In this document: in pieces, positions 43,125-51,410 of the stretch
Numbering within the stretch: the first letter of the stretch is position 1
How the letters are laid out: every line of letters starts with the position of its first letter
Assembly: GCF_000317245.1 (NCBI RefSeq)
Contig: NZ_AJLJ01000374.1
Span: forward strand, 1 to 53,204
From: Fischerella muscicola SAG 1427-1 = PCC 73103
GTDB lineage: Bacteria; Cyanobacteriota; Cyanobacteriia; Cyanobacteriales; Nostocaceae
DNA: 53,204 nt
Direction: 5' to 3'
Program-made: the position numbers and the translations under genes
Notes under the pieces: generated by a model
Databases searched by the model: none
Seen by the model: only the letters and a program-made list of their open reading frames with translations
Told to the model about the DNA's origin: nothing

Positions 43125-43799
43125 ATGATTGACAAAATTAGGAATGATTTTGATCGCATTGCTCTGCATGATCAACAAGGGTGGAACCACAACAATCACT
43201 ATCACCGTTTTCTACTCAAACAGTTACCAGCAAAATGCAAAACAGTCCTTGAGATTGGTTGCGGAACAGGTGAATTTTCACGTCTTCTGGCTCAATATGC
43301 AGACAAAGTTGTTGCGATCGACCTATCCCCGAATATGATTGAAGTTGCCAAGCAACGCTCAAGAAATTATCAAAACATTGATTTTCAAGTTGCTGATATT
43401 TTGCAGTGGAATTTTCCAGTCGAGCAATTTGAGGCGATCGCCTCAATAGCTACAGTTCATTATCTACCATTAGAAAACCTGCTCCCCAGTCTGAAAACTG
43501 CTTTAAAGTATGGCGGTAAGCTAGTGATTTTGGATTTGCTAGAGCATGAAAACCTACAAGACATGTTGAGCGATTTGATTGCTGTTCCGCTAAATTGGTT
43601 ACTTCAGATAATCAGAAATAGACATATTCACCAGTCACCAGAAGCAGCAGAAGCAATCAAAGAGCATCTTCGTACAGACAAGTACCTTACTCTATCGCAA
43701 GCACAACAAATTTATCTAAATACATTGAAAAAAGCCAAGATAAGAAAACACTTGTTTTGGCGTTATTCAGTAATTTGGGAAAAATCGGCTATGGTATAA
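43125..43799 (+). CDS. Class I SAM-dependent methyltransferase
   Basis: 224 residues with the SAM-binding motif VLEIGCGTGEFSRLLA, acidic residue motif VVAIDLSPNMIEVA, and motif IV region VEQFEAIASIATVHYLPLEN. The C-terminal YSVIWEKSAM fits the ubiE/tam-like small-molecule group; acceptor unknown. I start at ATG 43125 (MIDKIRNDFDRIA), the family's usual beginning; frames extending to 43035 overlap the GFA fragment and look non-coding. AGAGG is 12 bases upstream. Confidence 0.88.
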   Translation: MIDKIRNDFDRIALHDQQGWNHNNHYHRFLLKQLPAKCKTVLEIGCGTGEFSRLLAQYADKVVAIDLSPNMIEVAKQRSRNYQNIDFQVADILQWNFPVEQFEAIASIATVHYLPLENLLPSLKTALKYGGKLVILDLLEHENLQDMLSDLIAVPLNWLLQIIRNRHIHQSPEAAEAIKEHLRTDKYLTLSQAQQIYLNTLKKAKIRKHLFWRYSVIWEKSAMV

Positions 43800-43832
43800 G
43801 GGACTTCCAAATAAAAAATATCCATTTCACAG

Positions 43833-45119
43833 CTATTTAATTTTTGACTGTTTCAAGAAATCTCCAATTAAATACAACGAACCACACAAAACAACCAAAT
43901 CTTCCTTCAAAGAAAAAGCTACTTCTAACGCGGATGTTGCATCTGAAAAACAATTACAAACACTTAACTCTGGACAAATTTCATTAGCTAATTTTGCTAA
44001 TTCGTCAGGATTAGCTGAACTATGCTCAGGTACTGGTACTAAATACAACTGATCATTCGGTCTGAGTAAAGCTTGAAAAATTTCCTGATGATCTTTTGTA
44101 GAAAGCATTCCCATTACCCAAGTCACGCTTATTTTGGAATGGGTATTAGTTTCTCTAGTCTTTAATAAAACATCTACATAATTTCGCAAAACTTGAGCAG
44201 CAGCTGGGTTATGAGCGCCATCAAGCAATAGTTGATGATTCTTCCAAGTAATCCATTGCATCCGTCCTGACCACTTGGTTTTAGCCATACCATTAATAAT
44301 CGCTTGCTCAGAAATTTGCCAATTATTTTGTTGCAAAATTTCTAAAGCACATAAAGCTACAGCTGAATTCGTTAACTGAATCTGTCCCTGTAGCGGTAGG
44401 GGATACTTGATTTTTTTGGAGTCAAAAACTGATTGATATTCTACCCATTCTTTATCAATTTGATGTGCTGGTTGTGGTGTAAAGATAGGACATTCTAGTT
44501 CTGCAACACGCGATCGCACAACTTGTTCTGCATCAGGTGGTAAGGGGCCAATCACCACCGGACATCCTGGTTTGAGAATCCCCGCTTTTTCTCTAGCGAT
44601 ATCAGCAACAGTGGGGCCGAGTGTTTGCCAATGTTCGCGACTAATAGATGTAATAATAGTAACAAGAGGTTGGTCACAGACATTGGTAGCATCCAAGCGT
44701 CCTCCCAATCCAACTTCTACTACCGCTACATCAACTTTTTGTTGAGCGAAATATAACCAAGCTGCTGCGGTAATCACCTCAAACTGAGTCGGTGGATCAT
44801 CATTTGAGGAGATAGCAGCTTTAACTTCTAGTAATAATTCGCAAAATTCCTTAGAAGAAATTGGCTGTTGGTTAATACAAATGCGTTCTGTCCAATCAAT
44901 TAAATGAGGAGATATGTAGCGTCCGGTGCGATATCCCGCCTCCGTAATCACCGAAGAAATATAGGCACAAACAGAACCTTTCCCATTAGTACCAGCAACA
45001 TGAATTACCGGAACTTGATGATGAGGATTACCAAGATTTGCCAACAATTTTTGGCTGGATTCAAGTCCCAAACGAACACCAAAATGTTGAAAAGGTTTTA
45101 ATAGAGAGTCTATATCCAC
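43833..45119 (-). CDS. folC: Folylpolyglutamate synthase / dihydrofolate synthase
   Basis: Adds glutamate to folates. A Mur-ligase fold: N-terminal LLKPFQHFGVRLGLESSQKL, the P-loop VIHVAGTNGKGSVCAYISS, YISPHLIDWTERICIN, and VVEVGLGGRLDATNV. ITSISREHWQTLGPTVADIA, with the conserved His, and LLLDGAHNPAAAQVLRNYV follow. Length 428 is normal. It is divergent from nothing close by; psbY lies upstream on the same strand with its own terminator between. Confidence 0.95.
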   Translation of the reverse strand: MDIDSLLKPFQHFGVRLGLESSQKLLANLGNPHHQVPVIHVAGTNGKGSVCAYISSVITEAGYRTGRYISPHLIDWTERICINQQPISSKEFCELLLEVKAAISSNDDPPTQFEVITAAAWLYFAQQKVDVAVVEVGLGGRLDATNVCDQPLVTIITSISREHWQTLGPTVADIAREKAGILKPGCPVVIGPLPPDAEQVVRSRVAELECPIFTPQPAHQIDKEWVEYQSVFDSKKIKYPLPLQGQIQLTNSAVALCALEILQQNNWQISEQAIINGMAKTKWSGRMQWITWKNHQLLLDGAHNPAAAQVLRNYVDVLLKTRETNTHSKISVTWVMGMLSTKDHQEIFQALLRPNDQLYLVPVPEHSSANPDELAKLANEICPELSVCNCFSDATSALEVAFSLKEDLVVLCGSLYLIGDFLKQSKIK

Positions 45120-45193
45120 AAATTTTTAAAGGTTGATGGTTGGTAGTTGGTTGTCAGTAAACAAATAACAAACAACTAAATTAAAACCATAAA

Positions 45194-45226
45194 ACCGACT
45201 GTTCTCACTAAAGAGAAGCAGTCGGT
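45194..45226 (-). terminator. Terminator of psbY
   Basis: ACCGACTG and CAGTCGGT arms with inner TTCTC/GAGAA pairing. On the minus strand the stem is followed by TTTTATGG. It lies 27 bases past the psbY stop. Confidence 0.85.
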
Positions 45227-45252
45227 ATCAGACTGATGATACTGAGTATATT

Positions 45253-45378
45253 TTATGCTTCTCTATTCAAAAAGTTTTGTACTTGTCTTAAAGCAGCAGC
45301 ACCAATGTTAAACAATGCCCAACCAGCTGCGATCGCAACCGGCGCCAACACGATCGCCACACGCATATCTAAGTCCAT
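45253..45378 (-). CDS. psbY: Photosystem II protein Y
   Basis: A 41-residue single-helix thylakoid protein at the edge of photosystem II, near cytochrome b559. The minus-strand frame from ATG 45378 reads MDLDMRVAIVLAPVAIAAGW, then ALFNIGAAALRQVQNFLNRE and A. This is the unmistakable PsbY pattern, with VAIVLAPVA before the helix and FLNREA at the end. AGAGGA lies about 9 bases upstream, and TTGACA (minus strand, 45415-45420) is a candidate -35 element. A strong terminator follows. Confidence 0.93.
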   Translation of the reverse strand: MDLDMRVAIVLAPVAIAAGWALFNIGAAALRQVQNFLNREA

Positions 45379-45493
45379 ATCTAGTAGTCCTCTCTTAAGT
45401 ACAACTTAAAGTATTGTCAACACTTCTCATTTTTTCATTTTTAGCTGAAGTGGACAATTTTTCCCAACTAATATGTAAAGATTCGTTACAAAA

Positions 45494-45565
45494 TTAGTCA
45501 TTTGTTATTTGTCATTTGTCATTTGTTGATTGTTAGTGGTTAGTGATTGGGTATTGGGCATTGGT
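45494..45565. repeat. STRR heptamers
   Basis: gtcattt/gttattt units, then tagtgattgggtattgggcattggttatt, between psbY and the gamma-carbonic-anhydrase-like gene. Confidence 0.7.
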
Positions 45566-45580
45566 TATTCTCCCTTGTCC

Positions 45581-45630
45581 ACGCCACGTGCTACAACGCT
45601 CTTAACCCGCAAGGGCGCAGTGACTCCCCT
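45581..45630. repeat. Dispersed hairpin repeat, copy 1 (GTGCTACAACG...GGGCGCA)
   Basis: ACGCCACGTGCTACAACG, then AAGGGCGCAGTGACTCCCC. A second copy is at 46999-47047. The outer arms (GTGC/GCGCA(C)TGGC) can pair, and the inner part differs between the copies. Confidence 0.75.
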
Positions 45631-45636
45631 TGTCTC

Positions 45637-46167
45637 TCAATGGGGTGCGCTAAAACCAATATCAGTCCCTTTTCCAGCATGGACTAAAGCTAACTTTTTG
45701 TAACGTTCAGCGTGTTCGAGCAGTTCTGCTACTTGAGTGTCAGTGACTTGACGCATTACCTTGGCAGGAGTCCCAACTACAAGGGATTGAGGTGGTACAT
45801 CTTTGGTTACGACTGCGCCAGCCCCGACTATGCTCCCAGCGCCAACTCTTACCCCATCTAAAATCACTGCCCCAATCCCAATCAAGCTACCACGTTCAAT
45901 GTAGGCAGAATGTACCACAGCCCGATGCCCTACGGTAACATGGTCTTCTAAGATTGTGGGCTTACCCGGATCACCGTGTAGAATTGCTCCATCTTGAATA
46001 TTTGTGCATTCGCCGATTTCAATACGTTCCACATCTCCCCTAATGACTGCTCCATACCAAATGCTAACCCCAGCGGCTATATTCACCAAACCAATCACAA
46101 CAGCGTTTGGTGCAACGAAGGCAGCTTGAGAAATATCAGGAGAAGACCAATAGGAAGTGTTAGACAC
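45637..46167 (-). CDS. Gamma-carbonic-anhydrase-like hexapeptide protein
   Basis: A trimeric left-handed beta-helix protein of the gamma-carbonic anhydrase/YrdA group. Hexapeptide repeats begin at FVAPNAVVIGLVNIAAGVSI. The three zinc His positions are filled (ILHGD, and VGHRAVVHS). IRGDVERIEIGECTNIQDGA matches the family core, and a C-terminal helix follows (QVAELLEHAERYKKLALVHA). Length 176. It is not the carboxysome CcmM, which carries Rubisco-like repeats. Carbonic anhydrase activity is plausible but unproven for this group. Confidence 0.88.
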   Translation of the reverse strand: MSNTSYWSSPDISQAAFVAPNAVVIGLVNIAAGVSIWYGAVIRGDVERIEIGECTNIQDGAILHGDPGKPTILEDHVTVGHRAVVHSAYIERGSLIGIGAVILDGVRVGAGSIVGAGAVVTKDVPPQSLVVGTPAKVMRQVTDTQVAELLEHAERYKKLALVHAGKGTDIGFSAPH

Positions 46168-46369
46168 GATAGAATATGAATATGAATATGGTACTCAGGA
46201 ACACTGGACAAATTCCAACTTTGGAGACTGGTTGCAAAACCAGAATATCATGGCTTCGAGCCTGTTCGCTGAGGCAGCAGTCAGTAGATACTCTTATCAT
46301 GTGGCGCAGAAGTGTAACAAAAACCAACGTCACTGGTGAAGACAAAACCATTCTTCTTATACGCACTTC

Positions 46370-46882
46370 ATGATGAATCCAGGCTTGCAGTACCCTATAT
46401 TTGGCCCCGACATCCAGTGTCCCCACTGCCGACAAACAATTCCGGCACTAACACTGACAGATACCTATCTATGTCCCCGTCATGGCGCATTTGAGGCCAA
46501 CCCGAAAACAGAGGAGTTGATTCATTTACAATCAGGGCGTCATTGGCGCAGGTGGAACGGAGAATGGTATCGGCAACATACCCATCCCGATGGCATTCGA
46601 TTTGAAATTCACGAAGCCCTAGACAAGTTATATACACAAGGTTATCGAGCAACACGGGTGATTATCGCTCGTCGCTATCAGGAGTTGATGAGTGGGTATT
46701 TAGAACGCAGCACTCCTTGGCGGGGAGGGCAATCTGAAGGAACTTCGGCGCGACTGTATGGTTTACCAGTAGATTTTAGCCCTGACTCTACAGATGAACC
46801 TTGTTGGGAAGTCATTAATTTTGATTTGGAAAAAGAACCTGGTGTGCCTGTACGCTACCCTTATTTTCGATTATTTGAATAA
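46370..46882 (+). CDS. Conserved cyanobacterial protein with zinc-binding motif (TIGR02652-like)
   Basis: 170 residues beginning MNPGLQYPIFGPDIQCPHCR. CPHC and, 16 residues on, CPRHGAFEANP form a zinc-ribbon-like CxxC...CxxH site. GRHWRRWNGEWYRQHTHPDG and GYRATRVIIARRYQELMSGY follow; the pattern is one I associate with the cyanobacterial family TIGR02652, of unknown role. The start could be the first or second ATG at 46370/46373. It is divergent from the hexapeptide protein gene. Confidence 0.85.
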   Translation: MMNPGLQYPIFGPDIQCPHCRQTIPALTLTDTYLCPRHGAFEANPKTEELIHLQSGRHWRRWNGEWYRQHTHPDGIRFEIHEALDKLYTQGYRATRVIIARRYQELMSGYLERSTPWRGGQSEGTSARLYGLPVDFSPDSTDEPCWEVINFDLEKEPGVPVRYPYFRLFE

Positions 46883-46891
46883 TAGTTATTA

Positions 46892-46919
46892 GTAGAGACG
46901 CGATAAATCGCGTCTGTAC
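46892..46919. repeat. 28-bp palindrome repeat
   Basis: GTAGAGACGCG ... CGCGTCTGTAC, one mismatch from perfect symmetry; the same family as the copies at 12354, 12623, 24632 and 48569. It starts 10 bases after the stop of the zinc-motif gene and could act as its transcript end. Confidence 0.85.
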
Positions 46920-46998
46920 AATAGTCATTGGTCAATCGTTGATATTTAGTAGTTGGTAGTTGCTAGTTGGCGATTGTTGGTTATTCCAATGCCCAATG

Positions 46999-47047
46999 AC
47001 GCCAGGTGCTACAACGGAGGGAACCTCCAAGGGCGCACTGGCTCCCC
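46999..47047. repeat. Dispersed hairpin repeat, copy 2
   Basis: ACGCCAGGTGCTACAACG, GGAGGGAACCTCC hairpin, then AAGGGCGCACTGGCTCCCC. It is related to 45581-45630. cccaatg heptamers flank it on both sides, ending just before the VOC start codon. Confidence 0.8.
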
Positions 47048-47073
47048 AATGCCCAATGCCCAATGCCTAAATT

Positions 47074-47526
47074 ATGCACCACGCTTCTATTCGTACTGCT
47101 AATATTTACAAAGCGATCGCCTTCTACGAACAGCTAGGGTTTACAGTTTGTGAACGCTTCACCACGGGTTATACCCTCGCTTGTTGGATGGAAGGACTAA
47201 GTGGCAGAATAGAACTCATTCAAATACCCGAACCAAAACCAGCACCAGATGCATTTGCTGACGAACATTATGTCGGCTACTATCACTTGTCTTTTGATCT
47301 GACTAAACTCACGGACGATTTACCTAGCTACTTGGCAAAGTTAAAAGAATCGTTTGCTGTGGCTGCACAAAATCAACCAGAATCTTTGCAACCACTAAAG
47401 GTTTTGCTAGAACCAACACAACAGCAAATAGGCGATCGCATTTATGAAGTTGCTTTTATTGCCGATGCTGATGGCTTACCCTTGGAATTAATTCGAGTAT
47501 TAGCAACACTGGGGAATCAGGAATAA
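47074..47526 (+). CDS. VOC-family protein
   Basis: 150 residues of the glyoxalase/bleomycin-resistance fold. HHASIRTANIYKAIAFYEQL opens the first beta-alpha-beta-beta-beta unit. GYYHLSFDLTKL and VAFIADADGLPLELIRVL form the second. The His of HHAS, the His of YYHLSF and the Glu of LPLELI are in metal-ligand positions. Substrate unknown; it is unrelated in detail to the other VOC protein at 38815. The start ATG lies within repeats and has no clear ribosome site. Confidence 0.8.
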   Translation: MHHASIRTANIYKAIAFYEQLGFTVCERFTTGYTLACWMEGLSGRIELIQIPEPKPAPDAFADEHYVGYYHLSFDLTKLTDDLPSYLAKLKESFAVAAQNQPESLQPLKVLLEPTQQQIGDRIYEVAFIADADGLPLELIRVLATLGNQE

Positions 47527-47736
47527 TCGGGCATTGGAAAAAGACAAGGGAGAACTCAGAGGAGCCACTGCGCCCCATCCCAAAAATTCAATCCTCAGCT
47601 AGTTGTTATTTTATTGCTTTCTCTGTAGAATATTCTTTTTCTGTAGTGTTGCTGAGGTAACAAAATCCCTAACAGTAATACACTATAGTCATAGAAAAAT
47701 TCTGTAATTTAATTTACAGAGAAATCAAGCAAATAC

Positions 47737-50610
47737 ATGTCTGTGTTTAAAAAGTTGCATAGATATCGTTTTTCAATTATTGTGTTAACTCTCTGGTTAA
47801 TTGCGGTTTTGTTACTGAGTGATGGATCCGCGACCAGTCACACTAACGCAATTGATAGCACAGTAAAAATACATAAAGTAAAAGAATTAAAAAATACAAG
47901 CAAAAGTTACGTGACAGAGAATGTTTACCAGACAGTACTGGAAAATGATCTGATTGTGCTGACTAAGGAAGTTCATTCAGCACCAGTAGTGTCAGTACAG
48001 GTATGGTATGAAGTTGGCTCTCGCAACGAGCAAGCCGGTGTAAATGGTATCGCCCACCAATTAGAACACATGATGTTCAAAGGCACAAAAGACCGTCCGG
48101 TTCAATTTGGACGTTTGTTTAGTGCTTTAGGTAGCGACTCTAACGCTTTCACTAGTTATGATCAGACTGCATACTATGGCACCGCAGAACGTGATAAGCT
48201 CAATGCTCTGCTGATGCTAGAAGCAGACAGAATGCAAAATGCTCTGATTGATGCAGAAAAATTAGCAAGTGAAAAGCGGGTGGTAATTTCTGAGTTACAA
48301 GGTTACGAAAATAGCCCAGAATATCGCCTGAATCGTGCGGTGTTACAAAAAGTCTTTCCTGAACACCCTTATGGCTTACCTGTGGGTGGTACTAAAGCTG
48401 ATGTTGAGAAGTTTCAAGTTAAACAGGTACAAGAATACTACCGTCAATTCTACAGACCCGACAATGCTGTTTTGGTAATTGTTGGTGATTTTGATACAGC
48501 TAAGACTCTCAAAGTAGTTAAAGATATATTTGGGAAAATTCAAAAAAGTCAAGAGTCCAGTGTCAAGAGTAGAGACGTGATTAATCGCGTCTATACAAGC
48601 GTCAAGAGTCAAGAACTGATAGTCAATAGTCAAAAAGTTTCTCGCTCTCCCATCGTCTTGCGTGAACCAGGAGCCAATGCATTATTACATGCGATATATC
48701 CTTTACCAGATGCGAACCATCCTGATATCCCAGCATTAGATGTAATGGATTACATCTTGACAGAGGGACGAAATTCTCGCTTGGATCAGGCATTGGTAGA
48801 ATCTGGGATGGCAACTGATGTTACAGGTTCCATTGTGAGTTTGCGGGAAGCTGGTTGGTATGAATTATCTGTGACTGCGACACCTGGTGAAAACTTAAAA
48901 AAAATTGATGCAGTCATGCAAAAAGCGATCGCTAGGCTGACTTCACAACAAGCAAAAGTAGAAGAGGTGAACCGCGCCAAAGCACAGTTAGAAGCTTCTG
49001 TAGTTTTGAACAACCGTGATATTACTAGTCAGGCAATGCAACTTGGTAACGATCAAACTACAGCTGGTGATTATCACTATACAGATCGCTATCTAGCAGC
49101 TGTCCGTCGGGTAACTGCTACGGATGTGCAACGTGTTGCAAATAAATACTTGAAACCAAAAGCACGCTCATTTGGCATTTTTGAACCAACTCAAATCCAG
49201 GCATCACAAAAGAGTGATGGAAAATCACACTCCACACTCATAACCGAAAATTGCTCAGATAATACACCCAAAGTTACTACAGAGGTGATGAAATATTTAC
49301 CACCTCTAGATCTGACAACACATCCGACTAACCTGACTTTACCAGAGCAATTAAAATTATCTAATGGTATTGAGGTGTTATTGTTACCAGACAACAGTAC
49401 TCCGACAGTTACTTTAAGTGGCTATATTAAAGCTGGTAATGAATTTGATCCAGAAGATAAAGTCGGACTAGCATCTCTTGTCGCAGAAAACTTGATGAAC
49501 GGGACTAAAACTAGAGATGTGTTGGCGATCGCTAAGGCTTTAGATGAACGCGGCGCTAGTTTAGATTTTGAATCTTATCGTGAAGGTACAGAAATTCAAG
49601 GTAGTGCTTTGGCAGGAGACTTGCCTGTTGTCCTGCATATCTTAGCAGATGTGATCAAAAATCCGACTTTTCCAGCTAAAGAATTAGAACTGACTCGACA
49701 ACAAGCTTTAACAGATCTCAAAGAAGAATTAGACGATCCTACAGAAGTTGCTAAAAGAACATTTGTGCAATCTGTGTATCCAAAAACCCATCCACTGCAC
49801 AAGTTTGCAACACCAAAAAGTTTGCAGCGCATTCGCCAACAAGATTTAATTGCTTTTAAAACACAGCACTACCGTCCAGATACAACAGTGCTAACACTAA
49901 TAGGAGATTTTGATCCTAAGAATGTGCGATCGCTCATTGAAGCTGAATTTGGTAACTGGAAAGTTAGTGGTCAAGCTCCAAAAATAGAATATCCTGTGGT
50001 ATCAATGCCAGATAAAATTGTGCGTCTCAATCCGGTATTACCAGGTAAAACCCAAGCTGTTACTTACATGGGTAACACAGGGATTAACCGCAAAGATAAG
50101 CGATATTACGCAGCTTTGGTGTTAAATCAGATATTGGGTGGTGATACTTTATCTAGTAGGTTGGGAGCAGAAATACGCGATCGTCAAGGTCTAACTTACG
50201 GAATTTATAGCACCTTCCAAGTTGGCAAAAACATTGGTATATTTTTGATTGAAATGCAAACAGCACCGGAAGATACCACTCGTGCCATCAACAGCACCCG
50301 CCGACTACTAAAAGAAATTCATCAGCAAGGTGTTACCTCTGAGGAATTGGAAACAGCAAAGCGCACCTTGATCAGTAACTACAATGTTTCGCTTGCCAAT
50401 CCAGACGAATTGTCATACAAAATTTTGATGAACAACGTGTACGGATTGGATAAGCAAGAATTGCACTCTTTTGTAAGTAAAATCGCATCAGTGACCCTTG
50501 AGCAAGTCAATCAAGCAGGTCGTGAGTTACTCCATCCAGATAAAATTGTTGTTGTAACTGCTGGACCAACGGTAGTAGCAGATAGTCATTGGTCATCAGT
50601 CATTGATTAA
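47737..50610 (+). CDS. Two-domain M16 (pitrilysin) metallopeptidase
   Basis: A fused protein of two M16B halves in 957 residues. The first half has the inverted zinc motif H107-QLE-H111 in HQLEHMMFKGT, with Glu186 in VVISELQGYEN as a likely third ligand. The second half (from about 520, LPEQLKLSNGIEVLLLPDNS) keeps the fold but lacks HxxEH, and has an R/Y-containing GLTYGIYSTF region like the substrate-binding partner subunits. One N-terminal hydrophobic segment (RFSIIVLTLWLIAVLLL) suggests export or anchoring. A repeat-derived stretch around residues 270-300 (KSQESSVKSRDVINRVYTSV) is inserted in the first half. The cupredoxin gene follows. Confidence 0.92.
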   Translation: MSVFKKLHRYRFSIIVLTLWLIAVLLLSDGSATSHTNAIDSTVKIHKVKELKNTSKSYVTENVYQTVLENDLIVLTKEVHSAPVVSVQVWYEVGSRNEQAGVNGIAHQLEHMMFKGTKDRPVQFGRLFSALGSDSNAFTSYDQTAYYGTAERDKLNALLMLEADRMQNALIDAEKLASEKRVVISELQGYENSPEYRLNRAVLQKVFPEHPYGLPVGGTKADVEKFQVKQVQEYYRQFYRPDNAVLVIVGDFDTAKTLKVVKDIFGKIQKSQESSVKSRDVINRVYTSVKSQELIVNSQKVSRSPIVLREPGANALLHAIYPLPDANHPDIPALDVMDYILTEGRNSRLDQALVESGMATDVTGSIVSLREAGWYELSVTATPGENLKKIDAVMQKAIARLTSQQAKVEEVNRAKAQLEASVVLNNRDITSQAMQLGNDQTTAGDYHYTDRYLAAVRRVTATDVQRVANKYLKPKARSFGIFEPTQIQASQKSDGKSHSTLITENCSDNTPKVTTEVMKYLPPLDLTTHPTNLTLPEQLKLSNGIEVLLLPDNSTPTVTLSGYIKAGNEFDPEDKVGLASLVAENLMNGTKTRDVLAIAKALDERGASLDFESYREGTEIQGSALAGDLPVVLHILADVIKNPTFPAKELELTRQQALTDLKEELDDPTEVAKRTFVQSVYPKTHPLHKFATPKSLQRIRQQDLIAFKTQHYRPDTTVLTLIGDFDPKNVRSLIEAEFGNWKVSGQAPKIEYPVVSMPDKIVRLNPVLPGKTQAVTYMGNTGINRKDKRYYAALVLNQILGGDTLSSRLGAEIRDRQGLTYGIYSTFQVGKNIGIFLIEMQTAPEDTTRAINSTRRLLKEIHQQGVTSEELETAKRTLISNYNVSLANPDELSYKILMNNVYGLDKQELHSFVSKIASVTLEQVNQAGRELLHPDKIVVVTAGPTVVADSHWSSVID
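48569..48596. repeat. 28-bp palindrome repeat inside the M16 gene
   Basis: GTAGAGACGTG ... CGCGTCTATAC. It lies between direct gtcaaga repeats (48542-48568, 48601-48633) and is translated in frame as RDVINRVY. It belongs to the family at 12354, 12623, 24632 and 46892. Confidence 0.85.
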
Positions 50611-50664
50611 TATTTGCTACTTGTTACAACTGACCAATTACTAATGACACACAACAAAGGACAA

Positions 50665-51135
50665 ATGACAAAAATATTCCTAGAGGTGTTACAACCTATA
50701 GGCGTTGTAATAGTAATTCTTCTAAGTTTCACAACTTTCATTGCTACTCCAGTAAAAGCAGCAAGCTTATCTGGAGATTTACTGAAGCAGCCGCCTACAG
50801 AAATTACAGTTAGCCTCAGTAATTCTGCCAATGAATTGAAGTATGAACCAAATCATTTAGAATTGGTAGCTGGTAAACGGTATAAACTTAAGCTGATCAA
50901 TCCCAGCAATCAAAAGCATTACTTTACTGCCAAGGATTTTGCTGATGGAATTTGGACACAAAAAGTCGAAGCTGGCAAAGTAGAGGTGAAAGGGGCTATT
51001 CATGAAATGGAACTCAAACCAGGCGCTGAGGCTGAGTGGATATTTGTACCACTTAAGCCTGGTAAGTATAACTTACATTGTCCCATTCCAGGACATACTG
51101 AAGCTGGGATGACAGGAGATATTGTAATTCAGTGA
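50665..51135 (+). CDS. Exported cupredoxin-domain (type I copper) protein
   Basis: A 156-residue periplasmic or lumenal blue-copper-like protein. A signal peptide (PIGVVIVILLSFTTFIATPV, then KAA) is followed by a beta-rich domain. Probable copper ligands are the His of QKHYFTAKDF and the Cys, His and Met of LHCPIPGHTEAGM. I start at ATG 50665 because the sequence upstream (50614-50664) is heptamer-repeat-like (acaaaggacaaatg); in-frame ATG 50644 is possible. It begins 55 bp after the M16 peptidase gene and may be co-transcribed. The electron-transfer partner is unknown. Confidence 0.85.
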   Translation: MTKIFLEVLQPIGVVIVILLSFTTFIATPVKAASLSGDLLKQPPTEITVSLSNSANELKYEPNHLELVAGKRYKLKLINPSNQKHYFTAKDFADGIWTQKVEAGKVEVKGAIHEMELKPGAEAEWIFVPLKPGKYNLHCPIPGHTEAGMTGDIVIQ

Positions 51136-51410
51136 ACAGTGATTCAGTGATGAGTTATCAGTTATCACTGGAGAAGGCAGTCCCAATCAAAAAACTGTAC
51201 TACACAGCATAAAAATATAACTCCTCCTACACCCCCACACCCTTTTTCAAGATAGAAGGTAAAAATACGTTAACTTAAATATAGATATTATTTTTCAACT
51301 AACCTCAGCCGCTCGTACAGTAGTTACTAGTTGTTTGAAACAACTAACAATGAACAACTAACAACTAAAAACGAAAAAAGCAGCAAGGCGCAAATAACTA
51401 CTTATTCCCC

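Noticed and set aside
46157..46373. Overlapping open frames between the hexapeptide protein and the zinc-motif gene
   Set aside because: They contain gaatat repeats and overlap on both strands; no ribosome site or protein pattern.
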